Shown: piece by piece, positions 17,456-26,174 of the stretch
How the letters are laid out: every line of letters starts with the position of its first letter
Position numbering within the stretch: the first letter of the stretch is position 1
Assembly: GCA_013205245.1 (NCBI GenBank)
Contig: JABMNH010000051.1
Location: 1 to 49,563, forward strand
Length of the DNA stretch: 49,563 nt
Source of the DNA: Flavobacteriales bacterium
Lineage (GTDB): Bacteria > Bacteroidota > Bacteroidia > Flavobacteriales > Flavobacteriaceae
Reading direction: 5' to 3'
Position numbers and translations under genes: made by a program
The notes under the pieces: model-generated
Databases searched by the model: none
Seen by the model: only the letters and a program-made list of their open reading frames with translations
Told to the model about the DNA's origin: nothing

Positions 17456-18013
17456 ATGGATATTATTTTGGCCCCATGGCCTTGGTATGTGGCTGGTCCA
17501 CTTATCACGTTGACCATGTTTTTACTCTTTTATTTTGGCAAACGTCTTGGCATTTCTTCAAATTTAGAAAATTTGTGCGCTATTGGTGGTGCTGGAAAAT
17601 TGGTCGATTTTTTTAAATTCGATTGGCGTTCTAAGTCATGGAATTTGATGGTAGTTTTAGGTATTGCCATAGGTGGATTTATTGCCAGCCATTGGCTTAC
17701 ATCTTCTGATGCCGTGATTCTTAATCCAAAAACGATAATCGATTTAGACGCATTAGGCTTCAAAAATGCGGGCGCTTATTTTCTGCCTTCAGAAATTTAT
17801 AGCCTAGATGCAATGCTATCTTTAAAAGGATTTTTAATCTTAATTGGGGCTGGGTTTTTAGTAGGTTTTGGCTCACGCTACGCTGGCGGATGTACTTCTG
17901 GGCATGGCATTGTGGGTTTGAGTAATCTTGAAATACCTTCGTTCATTGCTGTTGCCGGATTTTTTATAGGTGGTCTCATTATGACTTGGTTTATTTTCCC
18001 TTATCTCTTTTAA
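17456..18013 (+). CDS. YeeE/YedE family membrane protein, first half
   Basis: A 185-residue membrane protein with helices at about 10-27, 58-78, 122-142 and 160-182. The family cysteine is C146 in G-G-C-T-S-G-H-G. YeeE/YedE proteins such as TsuA carry thiosulfate across the inner membrane through a row of cysteines. Here the unit is split in two adjoining genes: the next starts right after this stop. A -7-like TATCTTTA lies at 17428-17435. The substrate (thiosulfate or another sulfur species) is inferred from the family and the sulfur neighbours. Confidence 0.85.
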   Translation: MDIILAPWPWYVAGPLITLTMFLLFYFGKRLGISSNLENLCAIGGAGKLVDFFKFDWRSKSWNLMVVLGIAIGGFIASHWLTSSDAVILNPKTIIDLDALGFKNAGAYFLPSEIYSLDAMLSLKGFLILIGAGFLVGFGSRYAGGCTSGHGIVGLSNLEIPSFIAVAGFFIGGLIMTWFIFPYLF

Positions 18014-18436
18014 ATGATGGCTATGAAAAACTTTAAATTTTTATTGATAGGCATCTTTTTCGGAATTGTTTTAACCAAATCTGAAGTGATAAGTTGGTTT
18101 CGAATTTACGAAATGTTTAAATTTCAATCTTTTCACATGTATGGCATCATCGGATCTGCCGTGATACTTGGTATTCCGCTCATGTATCTCTTTAACAAAC
18201 AAAAAATAAAAACCAATCAAGGTGTTGCCGTTAAAATCGAACTAAGAGAAAAAGGGCTGTCAAAAAATCTTTTGGGCGGTATTATTTTCGGTTTGGGATG
18301 GGCTTTAGGAGGCGCTTGCCCCGGCCCTATGTTTGCCTTAATTGGCAAAGGTATTATCCCAATTGTTGTTGTCCTTTTTGGTGCGGTATTGGGGGCGTTT
18401 GCATATCACGGTATCAAACATAAATTACCACATTAG
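18014..18436 (+). CDS. YeeE/YedE family membrane protein, second half
   Basis: A 140-residue partner of the preceding gene, with the second family motif G-G-A-C102-P-G-P-M and about four hydrophobic segments. Its ATG follows the upstream TAA without a gap, so the two are translated together and probably form one heteromeric channel equivalent to a full-length TsuA-type protein. Either of two ATGs (18014 or 18017) may be used. Transport of thiosulfate is the likely role but is not shown by sequence alone. Confidence 0.84.
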   Translation: MMAMKNFKFLLIGIFFGIVLTKSEVISWFRIYEMFKFQSFHMYGIIGSAVILGIPLMYLFNKQKIKTNQGVAVKIELREKGLSKNLLGGIIFGLGWALGGACPGPMFALIGKGIIPIVVVLFGAVLGAFAYHGIKHKLPH

Positions 18437-18448
18437 CTACTAAAATAG

Positions 18449-18456
18449 TACATTTG
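18449..18456 (+). promoter_or_regulatory. -7 element upstream of moaA
   Basis: TACATTTG matches TAnnTTTG and lies 55 bases before the moaA ATG, just after the YeeE/YedE pair. No clear -33 TTG is seen at the usual spacing, so the call is tentative. Confidence 0.4.
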
Positions 18457-18510
18457 AATTATGACAAGCTTTCAAGATAATTAATAAAAAGACTGATTAA
18501 ATACCTGCCA

Positions 18511-19500
18511 ATGCAAAAATTGACTGACAAATTCGGCCGACAAATTACCTATTTACGGCTTGCTGTAACCGATCGTTGCAACTTCAGATGTCAATATTGT
18601 ATGCCTGCTCATGGCATAGATATTGTAGATCGCAAAGACTTGCTTTCTTTTAAAGAAATGTACCGTATTGTGAGGGTTTTAAGCGAATTGGGCGTTGATA
18701 AAGTACGGCTCACTGGAGGCGAACCATTTGTGCGTCGCGATTTTATGAATTTTTTAGAATCTTTAGCTTTTAACGATAAGTTAAAAAGTATTAATTTGAC
18801 TTCTAATGGCGTTTTAATTGGTCAACATATAAGCAAACTGGAATCTCTTGGTATTACAAATATCAATCTGAGTATTGACAGTTTAAACAAAGATAAATTT
18901 AATAAAATCACACGTCGCGATTCATTTGACACCGTTTACAAAACACTTCAAAATCTACAAAATAGCAAGATCAATTTAAAGCTAAATGTTGTGGTTATTT
19001 CTGGCGTTAATACGGATGAAATTATCGATTTTATTGAGCTCACAAAAACTGACAATTTAGCCGTTCGCTTTATAGAAGAAATGCCTTTTAACGGAAAAGG
19101 ACTTCGTACAACCAATAAAGTTTGGGATAAAAACACCATTTTAAATCACGTTCAATCACATTTTAAAGACATAGAAACCCTGCCTCATAAAAAATCGTCA
19201 ACATCAAATAATTATAAGGTTAATGGCTATAAAGGATCATTTGGCATTATTCCTGCATTTACCAGAACCATTTGTCACGATTGCAATCGGATACGCATCA
19301 CAGCAACCGGATTATTTAAAAACTGTTTGTTTGATGGTGGCATTTTTAACGTGCGCGATTTTATCCGCGGCGGTGCCAGCGATGACGATTTAAAAAATAT
19401 GTTTGTTAAAACTGTTGGGCAAAAACTAAAAAACGGGTTTGTTGCAGAGGCAGCTCGAGAAAATAATGTTTCTGAAAGTATGTCAACTATTGGCGGATAA
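18511..19500 (+). CDS. moaA: GTP 3',8-cyclase
   Basis: A 329-residue radical SAM enzyme. The first 4Fe-4S motif is C23-x3-C27-x2-C30 (D-R-C-N-F-R-C-Q-Y-C). The second is C-H-D-C followed by a third cysteine in F-K-N-C, and the essential C-terminal Gly-Gly ends the protein (S-T-I-G-G). It turns GTP into 3',8-cyclo-7,8-dihydro-GTP, the first step of molybdenum cofactor synthesis. It heads a same-strand run moaA-moeA-moaC-mobA-moeB, with gaps of 11 to 98 bp. Confidence 0.95.
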   Translation: MQKLTDKFGRQITYLRLAVTDRCNFRCQYCMPAHGIDIVDRKDLLSFKEMYRIVRVLSELGVDKVRLTGGEPFVRRDFMNFLESLAFNDKLKSINLTSNGVLIGQHISKLESLGITNINLSIDSLNKDKFNKITRRDSFDTVYKTLQNLQNSKINLKLNVVVISGVNTDEIIDFIELTKTDNLAVRFIEEMPFNGKGLRTTNKVWDKNTILNHVQSHFKDIETLPHKKSSTSNNYKVNGYKGSFGIIPAFTRTICHDCNRIRITATGLFKNCLFDGGIFNVRDFIRGGASDDDLKNMFVKTVGQKLKNGFVAEAARENNVSESMSTIGG

Positions 19501-19511
19501 TCTTTACAATT

Positions 19512-20705
19512 ATGTTAATACCTGTACAAAAAGCAACAGAAATAATCTTAAACCAAACCGAAGATTTTGGTTGTGAATCTGTGCCTTTTATTGAAAGTTT
19601 AGGGCGTGTTTTAAAAGAAGACATTTATGCCGATCGTGATTTCCCGCCTTTTGACCGTGCGAGCATGGATGGCGTGGCCATAAATGTTGATAGCTTTAAT
19701 AAGGGGCAGCGCGACTTTATAATTGAGAATATTCAAGCTGCAGGAAGTGCGCAATTAACACTTAAAAATCCTGCTAATTGCATTGAAACAATGACTGGTG
19801 CTGTTTTGCCAAAAAACACAAATGCCGTTATTCAATATGAACTCACCGAAACTAAAAATAACACTGTTACCATAAATACCGATGATGTCCAATTTTATAA
19901 AAACATCCACAAACAAGGTTTAGATTGTAAAAAGGGTTCAGAACTAATTTCTAAAAACACCTTAATAAGTGCTGCCGAAATTGGTGTTTTTGCAACCGTA
20001 GGCAAAAGCTTTGTATCGGTTGCAAAACAACCTAAGATTGTGATTATTTCAACAGGTGACGAATTGGTTGAAGTAAATGAAATGCCCAAAACATACCAAA
20101 TACGACGCAGCAATGTGCATACTTTGGTAAGTCTTTTAGAGCGGTTACATATAAAATCTGATACTTTACATATTACAGATGACAAAGAACTTTTAAAAGC
20201 TAAAATAAAAACTGCTTTAAACGATTATGATGTGCTGTTATTTAGCGGTGCCGTAAGCAAAGGAAAATTCGATTTTATACCCGAAGTTCTAGACGCATTG
20301 GGCGTAGAAAAATTATTTCATCGTGTAAAACAAAAACCCGGGAAACCTTTTTGGTTTGGCAAAAAAGACACAAAAACCATCTTTGCTTTTCCTGGGAATC
20401 CGGTTTCTACTTTTGTGAGTTGTGTAAAATATTTCGAGCCTTGGTATCAGAAATCAGTTGGATTGCCTTTTGAAAATAAACCGACGGCCATTTTGGCAAG
20501 TGATTTCGAATTTAAAGCGCCTTTAACTTATTTTTTACAAGTAAAACTAGAAAATAAAAACGGCTGTCTGTATGCACATCCGGTAACGGGAAATGGGTCT
20601 GGCGATTTGGCGAATTTGGCTTTAGCCGATGCTTTTTTGGAATTACCAGCGGTTAGAAGTAATTTTGCAAAAGGAGACGTATTTCCTATTTTAACTTATA
20701 GATAA
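19512..20705 (+). CDS. moeA: Molybdopterin molybdotransferase
   Basis: A 397-residue MoeA. It has the N-terminal F-P-P-F-D-R-A-S-M-D-G-V-A motif, the MPT-binding domain with S-T-G-D-E-L-V, and F-P-G-N-P-V-S-T. The usual G-G-V-S-x-G-D-x-D loop reads S-G-A-V-S-K-G-K-F-D-F, with Lys replacing the common acidic or small residue. It inserts molybdate into adenylylated molybdopterin. It begins 11 bp after moaA. Confidence 0.92.
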   Translation: MLIPVQKATEIILNQTEDFGCESVPFIESLGRVLKEDIYADRDFPPFDRASMDGVAINVDSFNKGQRDFIIENIQAAGSAQLTLKNPANCIETMTGAVLPKNTNAVIQYELTETKNNTVTINTDDVQFYKNIHKQGLDCKKGSELISKNTLISAAEIGVFATVGKSFVSVAKQPKIVIISTGDELVEVNEMPKTYQIRRSNVHTLVSLLERLHIKSDTLHITDDKELLKAKIKTALNDYDVLLFSGAVSKGKFDFIPEVLDALGVEKLFHRVKQKPGKPFWFGKKDTKTIFAFPGNPVSTFVSCVKYFEPWYQKSVGLPFENKPTAILASDFEFKAPLTYFLQVKLENKNGCLYAHPVTGNGSGDLANLALADAFLELPAVRSNFAKGDVFPILTYR

Positions 20706-20710
20706 TCATT

Positions 20711-20738
20711 CGTCATTGCGAATGCAATGAAGCAATCT
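20711..20738. repeat. Dispersed repeat unit, moeA-moaC gap
   Basis: CGTCATTGCGAATGCAATG is followed by AAGCAATCT. It contains the inverted words ATTGCGAATGCAAT and resembles the widespread GTCATTGCGA...GAAGCAATCT intergenic elements. It fills most of the 40-bp gap between moeA and moaC. Confidence 0.65.
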
Positions 20739-20745
20739 TATAAAT

Positions 20746-21240
20746 ATGACAAAACAATTCTCACATATTAACAAAGACAACCAACCCAAAATGGTTGATG
20801 TTGGCGCCAAAGAAATAACCAAACGAAGTGCTACGGCTCAAGCCGATATGTTTTTGGGTGCAACAATTATGGCGCATTTTAAAGGTGATGAACTTACCAC
20901 TAAAAAAGGACCTGTTTTTCAGACTGCTATCATTGCAGGCATTCAAGCTGTAAAACGAACCTCTGATTTAATACCCATGTGCCACCCACTTATGATTGAT
21001 GGTATTGACATCAAAGTAGATGTGATTGATGAGGGGAATATTCGCATTTTATGTACTGTAAATATTGAAGGCAAAACTGGTGTAGAAATGGAAGCGCTTA
21101 CTGGCGCAAGTATTACCGCATTAACGGTGTATGATATGTGCAAAGCTTTATCGCAAAAAATGATTATTAAATCGGTTATGCTAATAGAAAAAACGGGTGG
21201 GAAATCGGATATTAATAATTTAAACCCACTGACGTCATAA
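20746..21240 (+). CDS. moaC: Cyclic pyranopterin monophosphate synthase
   Basis: A 164-residue MoaC with the active-site motif M-C-H-P-L and the later G-K-T-G-V-E-M-E-A-L-T-G-A-S, both standard, plus N-terminal M-V-D-V-G-A-K. It converts cyclo-dihydro-GTP to cPMP together with MoaA. Length is normal. It lies between two repeat elements in the moco run. Confidence 0.95.
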   Translation: MTKQFSHINKDNQPKMVDVGAKEITKRSATAQADMFLGATIMAHFKGDELTTKKGPVFQTAIIAGIQAVKRTSDLIPMCHPLMIDGIDIKVDVIDEGNIRILCTVNIEGKTGVEMEALTGASITALTVYDMCKALSQKMIIKSVMLIEKTGGKSDINNLNPLTS

Positions 21241-21244
21241 TATG

Positions 21245-21304
21245 CCGTCCCTTCGAGTAATTTTTAGAAGAAAAATTATATCGAGAAGTCTGGAGAAAAT
21301 TAGA
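21245..21304. repeat. Imperfect palindromic repeat, moaC-mobA gap
   Basis: CCCTTCGAG-TAATTTTT followed by AAAAATTA-TATCGAGAAG forms an inverted repeat (about 21248-21264 with 21270-21288). The TTCGAG/CGAGAA arms match the style of the other dispersed elements. The rest of the 98-bp gap holds no gene that I can see. Confidence 0.6.
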
Positions 21305-21338
21305 TTAATGAATTAGACAACCCTGACACACTAAAATA

Positions 21339-22463
21339 ATGGCAAAACACAGAAAACATACCAAGCTAAATTTAAGAGAAATGCAAAATTACGCTTTTTA
21401 TGAAATTGCCATTTTAGGTGTAAAATGTTCAATTATTGCTGATTTTTCTTCAAATATTGCCAAAATGTTACAAAAAATGACAAAAATTGGCTATTTAGAC
21501 GCTTCACATAATTTTGATGATATGCCCCCTTTTTTAGATACTTTTACTTTTAGCGATAATGGTATTTTAAATCTTAGTGCCGCAACTACTTTAAATAAAT
21601 TCAATGCTCGCATTCAATTTTCGGCTTATGATTTGCTACTAATTAATGGCAATCATTATCAAGGCAATCAACAAATTATTATTTTAGATAATGATAAAGA
21701 AGCCTCTATTTTAAAACGTATCGACCAAATTACCGATATTAAATTCCTAATCAAACTTCAAGACAATTCTAAAATATTTGATTGTTTAAAAGATAAATTT
21801 TCAGAAATAAATAGCCTTCCTATATACAATATTACAGATACCGAAAATATTGCAAATCATATTGAAGCTTTGACAAATGCTAACATCCCTGCTCTTAACG
21901 GATTGGTTTTAGCAGGCGGAAAAAGTTTGCGCATGGGTAAAGACAAAGGTTTATTAGCCTATCACGGTGAAGCCCAACGCGATTATCTTTTAAAACAGAT
22001 GAAGGGAGTTTTAGGCGGAAATACTGAAATATTTTTATCGGTTAGAGCCGAACAAAACATAGATACTGTGCCTGTTATTACCGATAAATTTATCGGGCTA
22101 GGCCCTTTTGGTGCAATTTGTTCTGCTTTTATGCACAATCCAAACAAGGCGTATTTGGTAGTGGCTACAGACTTGCCTTTTGTAAATCAAGAAGTTTTAG
22201 AACTGTTAATAAGCAAACGCAATCCAAAAAAAATAGCCACTGCCATAAAAGGCAAAGACAAACCGTTTATGGAACCACTTATCACTATTTGGGAACCCAA
22301 AGCCTATCCTGTTTTACTCAGTTATTTAGCGCAAGGTTATTCTTGTCCACGTAAAGTTTTAATAAATTCGGATGTTGAAATCGTAGAAATTGACGACGCT
22401 TTTATTCAAAATATCAACACCCCAGATGAGTTTGAAGCCGTTAAAAAAGAAATTGGGAAATAA
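21339..22463 (+). CDS. mobA: Molybdenum cofactor guanylyltransferase with N-terminal extra domain
   Basis: A 374-residue two-domain protein. The C-terminal half is MobA: nucleotide loop L-A-G-G-K-S-L-R-M-G-x-D-K-G (from residue 191), then D-L-P-F-V and K-P-F-M-E-P-L. The N-terminal 185 residues resemble the MobB-like domain that Bacteroidota proteins of this length carry, but the P-loop expected of MobB is missing, so it may be a binding or scaffold module. MobA couples GMP to Mo-molybdopterin to give the bis-MGD type cofactor. Its TAA touches the ATG of moeB, so the two are translated together. Confidence 0.83.
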   Translation: MAKHRKHTKLNLREMQNYAFYEIAILGVKCSIIADFSSNIAKMLQKMTKIGYLDASHNFDDMPPFLDTFTFSDNGILNLSAATTLNKFNARIQFSAYDLLLINGNHYQGNQQIIILDNDKEASILKRIDQITDIKFLIKLQDNSKIFDCLKDKFSEINSLPIYNITDTENIANHIEALTNANIPALNGLVLAGGKSLRMGKDKGLLAYHGEAQRDYLLKQMKGVLGGNTEIFLSVRAEQNIDTVPVITDKFIGLGPFGAICSAFMHNPNKAYLVVATDLPFVNQEVLELLISKRNPKKIATAIKGKDKPFMEPLITIWEPKAYPVLLSYLAQGYSCPRKVLINSDVEIVEIDDAFIQNINTPDEFEAVKKEIGK

Positions 22464-23570
22464 ATGAAAATCACACCTAAAAACCTCTACCAACGTCAAA
22501 CCATTTTGCCAGAAATTGGCGAATTGGGGCAACAAAAATTACGAGAAGCAAAAATTGTTATTGTAGGTTGTGGTGGTTTAGGATCTGTAGCAGCGGTTTA
22601 TTTGGCGGCAAGTGGTGTTGGCAACATTCATCTTATAGATTTTGATGTGGTGTCCGTTTCTAACTTACACCGGCAGGTTTTTTATACCACAAAGAGCATA
22701 GGCAAACCCAAAGTTGAAGTGCTCTCTAAACACATTAAATCTGTTGCTCCTTTTGTAAAAATAACACATAGCACCACTGCTTTGAGCAAGTTAAATACTT
22801 TGGAAGCTTTCGCTGATTTTGATATTATTTTAGATTGTACCGATAGTCTGCCAATAAAATACCTTATCAATGACGCCTGTGTTTTGACTGATAAAATTTT
22901 GGTTTACGGATCACTTTACAAGTTTGATGGTTATGTAGCCAGTTTTAATGTGTCAGATACAAACGGAGAACACAGTTGCAACTTACGTGATGCTTTTCCC
23001 GAAATGCCAAAAGAGTATATCCCAAATTGTGCCGAAGCTGGTACTTTAAATAGTATTGTTGGCCTTATCGGATTAATGCAAGCCAATGAGGTTTTAAAAT
23101 TAATCACACAAACGGGCAAGCCTTTAATTAATCAATTGCTTATTTACAACAGCCTAGAGAATACGCAGTTTAAAATGAAACTCAAGTCGCTTGATTTTTA
23201 TCATTCTGAGCGTAAGCGAAGAATCTCAAACATATTTAAAACAGAAACTTATACCGATACCCCTTGCGATTTACAAGACGAGAATCTTTTAATATCGGCA
23301 ACAGACTTAAAAGAACAGCTTTTAAAGTCGAGGGAAAACCTGTGTCTTATTTCAGTAATTGAAAACCAAAATACGCTACTCCCTTTTGAAGTTGATGCAA
23401 AAATACCTTTGTCAAAATTCAACCCTAAAAACTTAAAAATTGACCAGTCAAAAACATATGTGATGGTTTGTCAAATAGGTATTACAAGCTATACTGCTAC
23501 AAAAACTCTTAAAAAGGAATTTCCGGATTTAAAGGTTTTAAGTTTACAAGATGGGATTGAAAAATATTAA
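22464..23570 (+). CDS. moeB: MoeB/ThiF-type sulfur-carrier adenylyltransferase with rhodanese domain
   Basis: A 368-residue protein. Residues 1-240 form the E1-like adenylation domain with G35-C-G-G-L-G-S41, H-R-Q-V-F-Y and catalytic-region C189 in N-C-A-E-A-G. The paired zinc cysteines of E. coli MoeB are largely absent. Residues about 275-368 are a rhodanese domain with active-loop C336-Q-I-G-I-T-S. It activates the C-terminal Gly-Gly of MoaD and may pass sulfur to it through its own rhodanese domain. The linker contains H-S-E-R-K-R-R-I-S (247-255), which is a translated copy of a dispersed DNA repeat. It converges on moaE with no space between the stop codons. Confidence 0.88.
   Translation: MKITPKNLYQRQTILPEIGELGQQKLREAKIVIVGCGGLGSVAAVYLAASGVGNIHLIDFDVVSVSNLHRQVFYTTKSIGKPKVEVLSKHIKSVAPFVKITHSTTALSKLNTLEAFADFDIILDCTDSLPIKYLINDACVLTDKILVYGSLYKFDGYVASFNVSDTNGEHSCNLRDAFPEMPKEYIPNCAEAGTLNSIVGLIGLMQANEVLKLITQTGKPLINQLLIYNSLENTQFKMKLKSLDFYHSERKRRISNIFKTETYTDTPCDLQDENLLISATDLKEQLLKSRENLCLISVIENQNTLLPFEVDAKIPLSKFNPKNLKIDQSKTYVMVCQIGITSYTATKTLKKEFPDLKVLSLQDGIEKY
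23203..23227. repeat. Dispersed repeat inside the moeB coding region
   Basis: ATTCTGAGCGTAAGCGAAG followed by AATCTC is the core of a repeat common in intergenic DNA of many bacteria. Here it is read in frame as part of the linker between the adenylation and rhodanese domains of MoeB. Confidence 0.75.
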
Positions 23571-23999
23571 CTAAGGGTGCATATTTACCCAAACGTCACC
23601 ATCAATAAAATGCTCTTTTTTCCAGATGGGTACGGTTTCTTTTAAAGTGTCAATAGCAAACTGACAGGCTTTAAAAGCGGCATCACGGTGTGGTGAAGAA
23701 ACCGCAATAATGACAGGAATAGCGCCTATTTTTAAATCGCCCTCGGCATGGTGAATGGCAATTTTAAAAATGTCAAAACCGGCCAAAGCTTGCTGTGCAA
23801 TTTTGGTTATTTCTTTAACCGCCATCTCCTTGTAAGTAGAAAAATTGAGTTGTGTCACTTCTTTATCAAACGAATTATTACGAACTGTACCCACAAATAA
23901 GGAGATACCACCACAAGAAGCATCTTGCACAAAGTCATAACAAGTTTGCATGTTTAATTTATCGGAGGTGACCTTAACTGATATCTTATTTTCCATCAT
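23571..23999 (-). CDS. moaE: Molybdopterin synthase catalytic subunit
   Basis: A 142-residue MoaE, with the family strand G-G-I-S-L-F-V-G-T-V-R, the H-H-A-E-G-D-L basic/acidic segment, S-S-P-H-R-D-A-A-F and the active-site lysine region V-P-I-W-K-K-E. With thiocarboxylated MoaD it puts the dithiolene sulfurs into cPMP. It follows moaD by 6 bp on the minus strand and converges on moeB. Confidence 0.94.
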   Translation of the reverse strand: MMENKISVKVTSDKLNMQTCYDFVQDASCGGISLFVGTVRNNSFDKEVTQLNFSTYKEMAVKEITKIAQQALAGFDIFKIAIHHAEGDLKIGAIPVIIAVSSPHRDAAFKACQFAIDTLKETVPIWKKEHFIDGDVWVNMHP

Positions 24000-24005
24000 T
24001 ACAAT

Positions 24006-24245
24006 TTATCCGCCACTAACGGGCGGTATCAAAGCGATTGTTTGATTTTTATTTATTATTATATCATCATCGGCGTAAGCTTCATCAACAGCCACAGCAA
24101 AATTTAAACTCGCCGTTTGCGGATAATCTTTATAAATCTGTTCTTTAAGTACTTTAACACTGATATTTTCTGGGAGACTCATGACTAATTGATGCCCTTT
24201 AAAAATATCTGTCAAGATACCGAAAACCAAAATTTTAATTTTCAT
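24006..24245 (-). CDS. moaD: Molybdopterin synthase sulfur-carrier subunit
   Basis: A 79-residue ubiquitin-like protein starting MKIKILVFGILTDI and ending I-P-P-V-S-G-G. The terminal Gly-Gly is what MoeB adenylates and sulfurates. It is first in the moaD-moaE unit. A -7-like TAATTTTG lies on this strand at 24271-24264, 19 bases before the start codon, which supports an own promoter in the divergent gap shared with the SulP gene. Confidence 0.93.
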   Translation of the reverse strand: MKIKILVFGILTDIFKGHQLVMSLPENISVKVLKEQIYKDYPQTASLNFAVAVDEAYADDDIIINKNQTIALIPPVSGG

Positions 24246-24263
24246 GACTTATTTTTAGATTGT

Positions 24264-24271
24264 CAAAATTA
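24264..24271 (-). promoter_or_regulatory. -7 element for moaD-moaE
   Basis: Read on the minus strand this is TAATTTTG, a full match to TAnnTTTG, 19 bases upstream of the moaD start. No TTG is seen at the usual -33 distance. Confidence 0.4.
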
Positions 24272-24348
24272 CATAATTAAGCCTAAACATTTAAGATTTA
24301 AAAGTTGGCTTTGCTAATTAGATAACATTAAATCCATTTAAAAATTGA

Positions 24349-24356
24349 TATCTTTG
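24349..24356 (+). promoter_or_regulatory. -7 element for the SulP transporter gene
   Basis: TATCTTTG is a full match to TAnnTTTG. It lies inside the first codons of the longest possible SulP reading frame, which suggests that the true start codon is further downstream (TTG at 24411). Confidence 0.4.
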
Positions 24357-24410
24357 ATTTTTCGCAAGCAACTGTATATATTTGAAATCTATCTACAACA
24401 AACTAATATC

Positions 24411-26135
24411 TTGATAAAAGCCAAACAAATTTTACCCATTCTAGAATGGCTCCCAAACTACAATAAACAATGGTTTAAAAGCGATTTGTTTGCAGGCTTA
24501 ACAGTGGGCGTTTTTTTAATTCCGCAAGGTATTGCTTATGCCTTAATTGCAGGATTGCCCCCTATTTATGGTTTATATACGGCTTTAGTACCTCAAGTTG
24601 TTTACGCTTTTTTTGGTACTTCAAGACAGATTTCAATTGGGCCATCTGCGGTTGATTCGTTGCTTGTTGCTATCGGCATTAGCACTATTGCGATGGCTGG
24701 CACAGAAAATTATATTGCTTTATCTATTTTGTTAGCCCTTATGGTAGGTATTATGCAGCTGTCTTTTGGTATTTTTAAATTAGGCTTTTTAGTCAACTTT
24801 ATTTCAAAGCCTGTTATTGTAGGATTTACAAATGCCGCTGCTCTGATTATAGCTTTAAATCAGTTTAAAACACTATTTGGTGTCAATATCAATCGTAGTA
24901 ATGTGATCCAACACATTTTGATTGACGCCTATCAAAACTTAGCTACAATTAATTGGGCAACCACTTTTACAGGACTGGGTGGCATCTTATTTTTAATTGT
25001 TTTAAAACGTTTTTTTAAAAAGCTCCCTGCCGCACTTATTGTTTTAGTTTTTGGAATTTTAATTGTAAAAATATTCAACTTAGATGCCTTGGGTATTGAA
25101 GTTGTTGGCGACATCCCTAAAGGATTGCCTCAATTTGGATTCCCTACATTTGACATGACTTCGGTTAAACAATTAGCTCCCGTAGCTTTAACCTTATCTT
25201 TTGTGGCTTTTATGGTGGCCGTGTCTATAGCCAAATCCTTCGAACTCAAACACAACCAATACACGGTTAAACCCAACAAAGAACTCATCGCTTTAGGTAT
25301 GGCAAATATAGTGGGATCTTTATTTAAAAGTTACCCATCTACAGCGGGTTTTGGGCGATCTGCCGTGAATAATGATTCTGGAGCAAAAACCCCCATGTCA
25401 TCAATAATTGCGGCATTAATTGTTGGATTCACGCTGTTGTTTTTAACATCGTATTTTTATTATTTACCCAAAGCTATTCTGGCTTCAATTATTATTGTGG
25501 CTGTCATAGGTCTTATAGAATTTAAAACACCAGCGCACTTATTTAAATTTGCTAAACGCGATTTTATCATTTTAAATATTACTTTTTTAGCAACCTTATT
25601 TGTTGGCATTAAAGAGGGTATTATTGTGGGTGTATTGCTTTCGTTAGTGATGCTAATATACAGAACAACCAAGCCTCATGTGGCCATTTTGGGTAAAGTG
25701 TCTAACAGTAATTTTTATAGAAATATCAAACGCTTTAATGATTTAGAAATTAAAAAAGAGATTTTAATTATCCGTTTTGATGCCCAATTATATTTTGCAA
25801 ATGTGGCTTTTTTTAAAGACATGATTAATAGCCAAGCGCTTAAAAAAGAGCCTTATTTAAAACTCATTATTATAGATGGTGAAAGTTTAAACAATATTGA
25901 TAGCGATGGCATTTATGCCATAGAAGATTTGATAACACAATATCATAAAAAAAATATTGAATTTTATTTCTCGGGATTAAAAGGTCCTATAAGAGATAGC
26001 ATACACAAATCTGGTTTAATAAATAGTCTGGGTGACAATCACTGTTTTATGGATATTCAAGAAGCTGTAGATTATTTTAAATCACAAAAAATAAACCCTC
26101 AAAGCAAAGTTTATACCACACAAACAAACCAATAA
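24411..26135 (+). CDS. SulP family anion transporter with STAS domain
   Basis: The frame is open from 24345 (596 residues). I prefer the TTG at 24411 because the conserved region begins K-Q-I-L-P-I-L-E-W-L-P and a -7 promoter motif sits in the first codons of the long form. With this start the protein has 574 residues. The SulP signature P-Q-G-I-A-Y-A-L-I-A-G-L-P-P-I-Y-G is intact, about 11 membrane helices follow, and a cytoplasmic STAS domain forms the C-terminal 130 residues (N-N-I-D-S-D-G-I). SulP proteins carry sulfate, bicarbonate or other anions. Sulfate is suggested by the sulfur and moco neighbours but is not proven. Confidence 0.85.
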   Translation: MIKAKQILPILEWLPNYNKQWFKSDLFAGLTVGVFLIPQGIAYALIAGLPPIYGLYTALVPQVVYAFFGTSRQISIGPSAVDSLLVAIGISTIAMAGTENYIALSILLALMVGIMQLSFGIFKLGFLVNFISKPVIVGFTNAAALIIALNQFKTLFGVNINRSNVIQHILIDAYQNLATINWATTFTGLGGILFLIVLKRFFKKLPAALIVLVFGILIVKIFNLDALGIEVVGDIPKGLPQFGFPTFDMTSVKQLAPVALTLSFVAFMVAVSIAKSFELKHNQYTVKPNKELIALGMANIVGSLFKSYPSTAGFGRSAVNNDSGAKTPMSSIIAALIVGFTLLFLTSYFYYLPKAILASIIIVAVIGLIEFKTPAHLFKFAKRDFIILNITFLATLFVGIKEGIIVGVLLSLVMLIYRTTKPHVAILGKVSNSNFYRNIKRFNDLEIKKEILIIRFDAQLYFANVAFFKDMINSQALKKEPYLKLIIIDGESLNNIDSDGIYAIEDLITQYHKKNIEFYFSGLKGPIRDSIHKSGLINSLGDNHCFMDIQEAVDYFKSQKINPQSKVYTTQTNQ

Positions 26136-26174
26136 CTGTGTTATAAATATTACATTAATAAAACGCAGGTTTAG

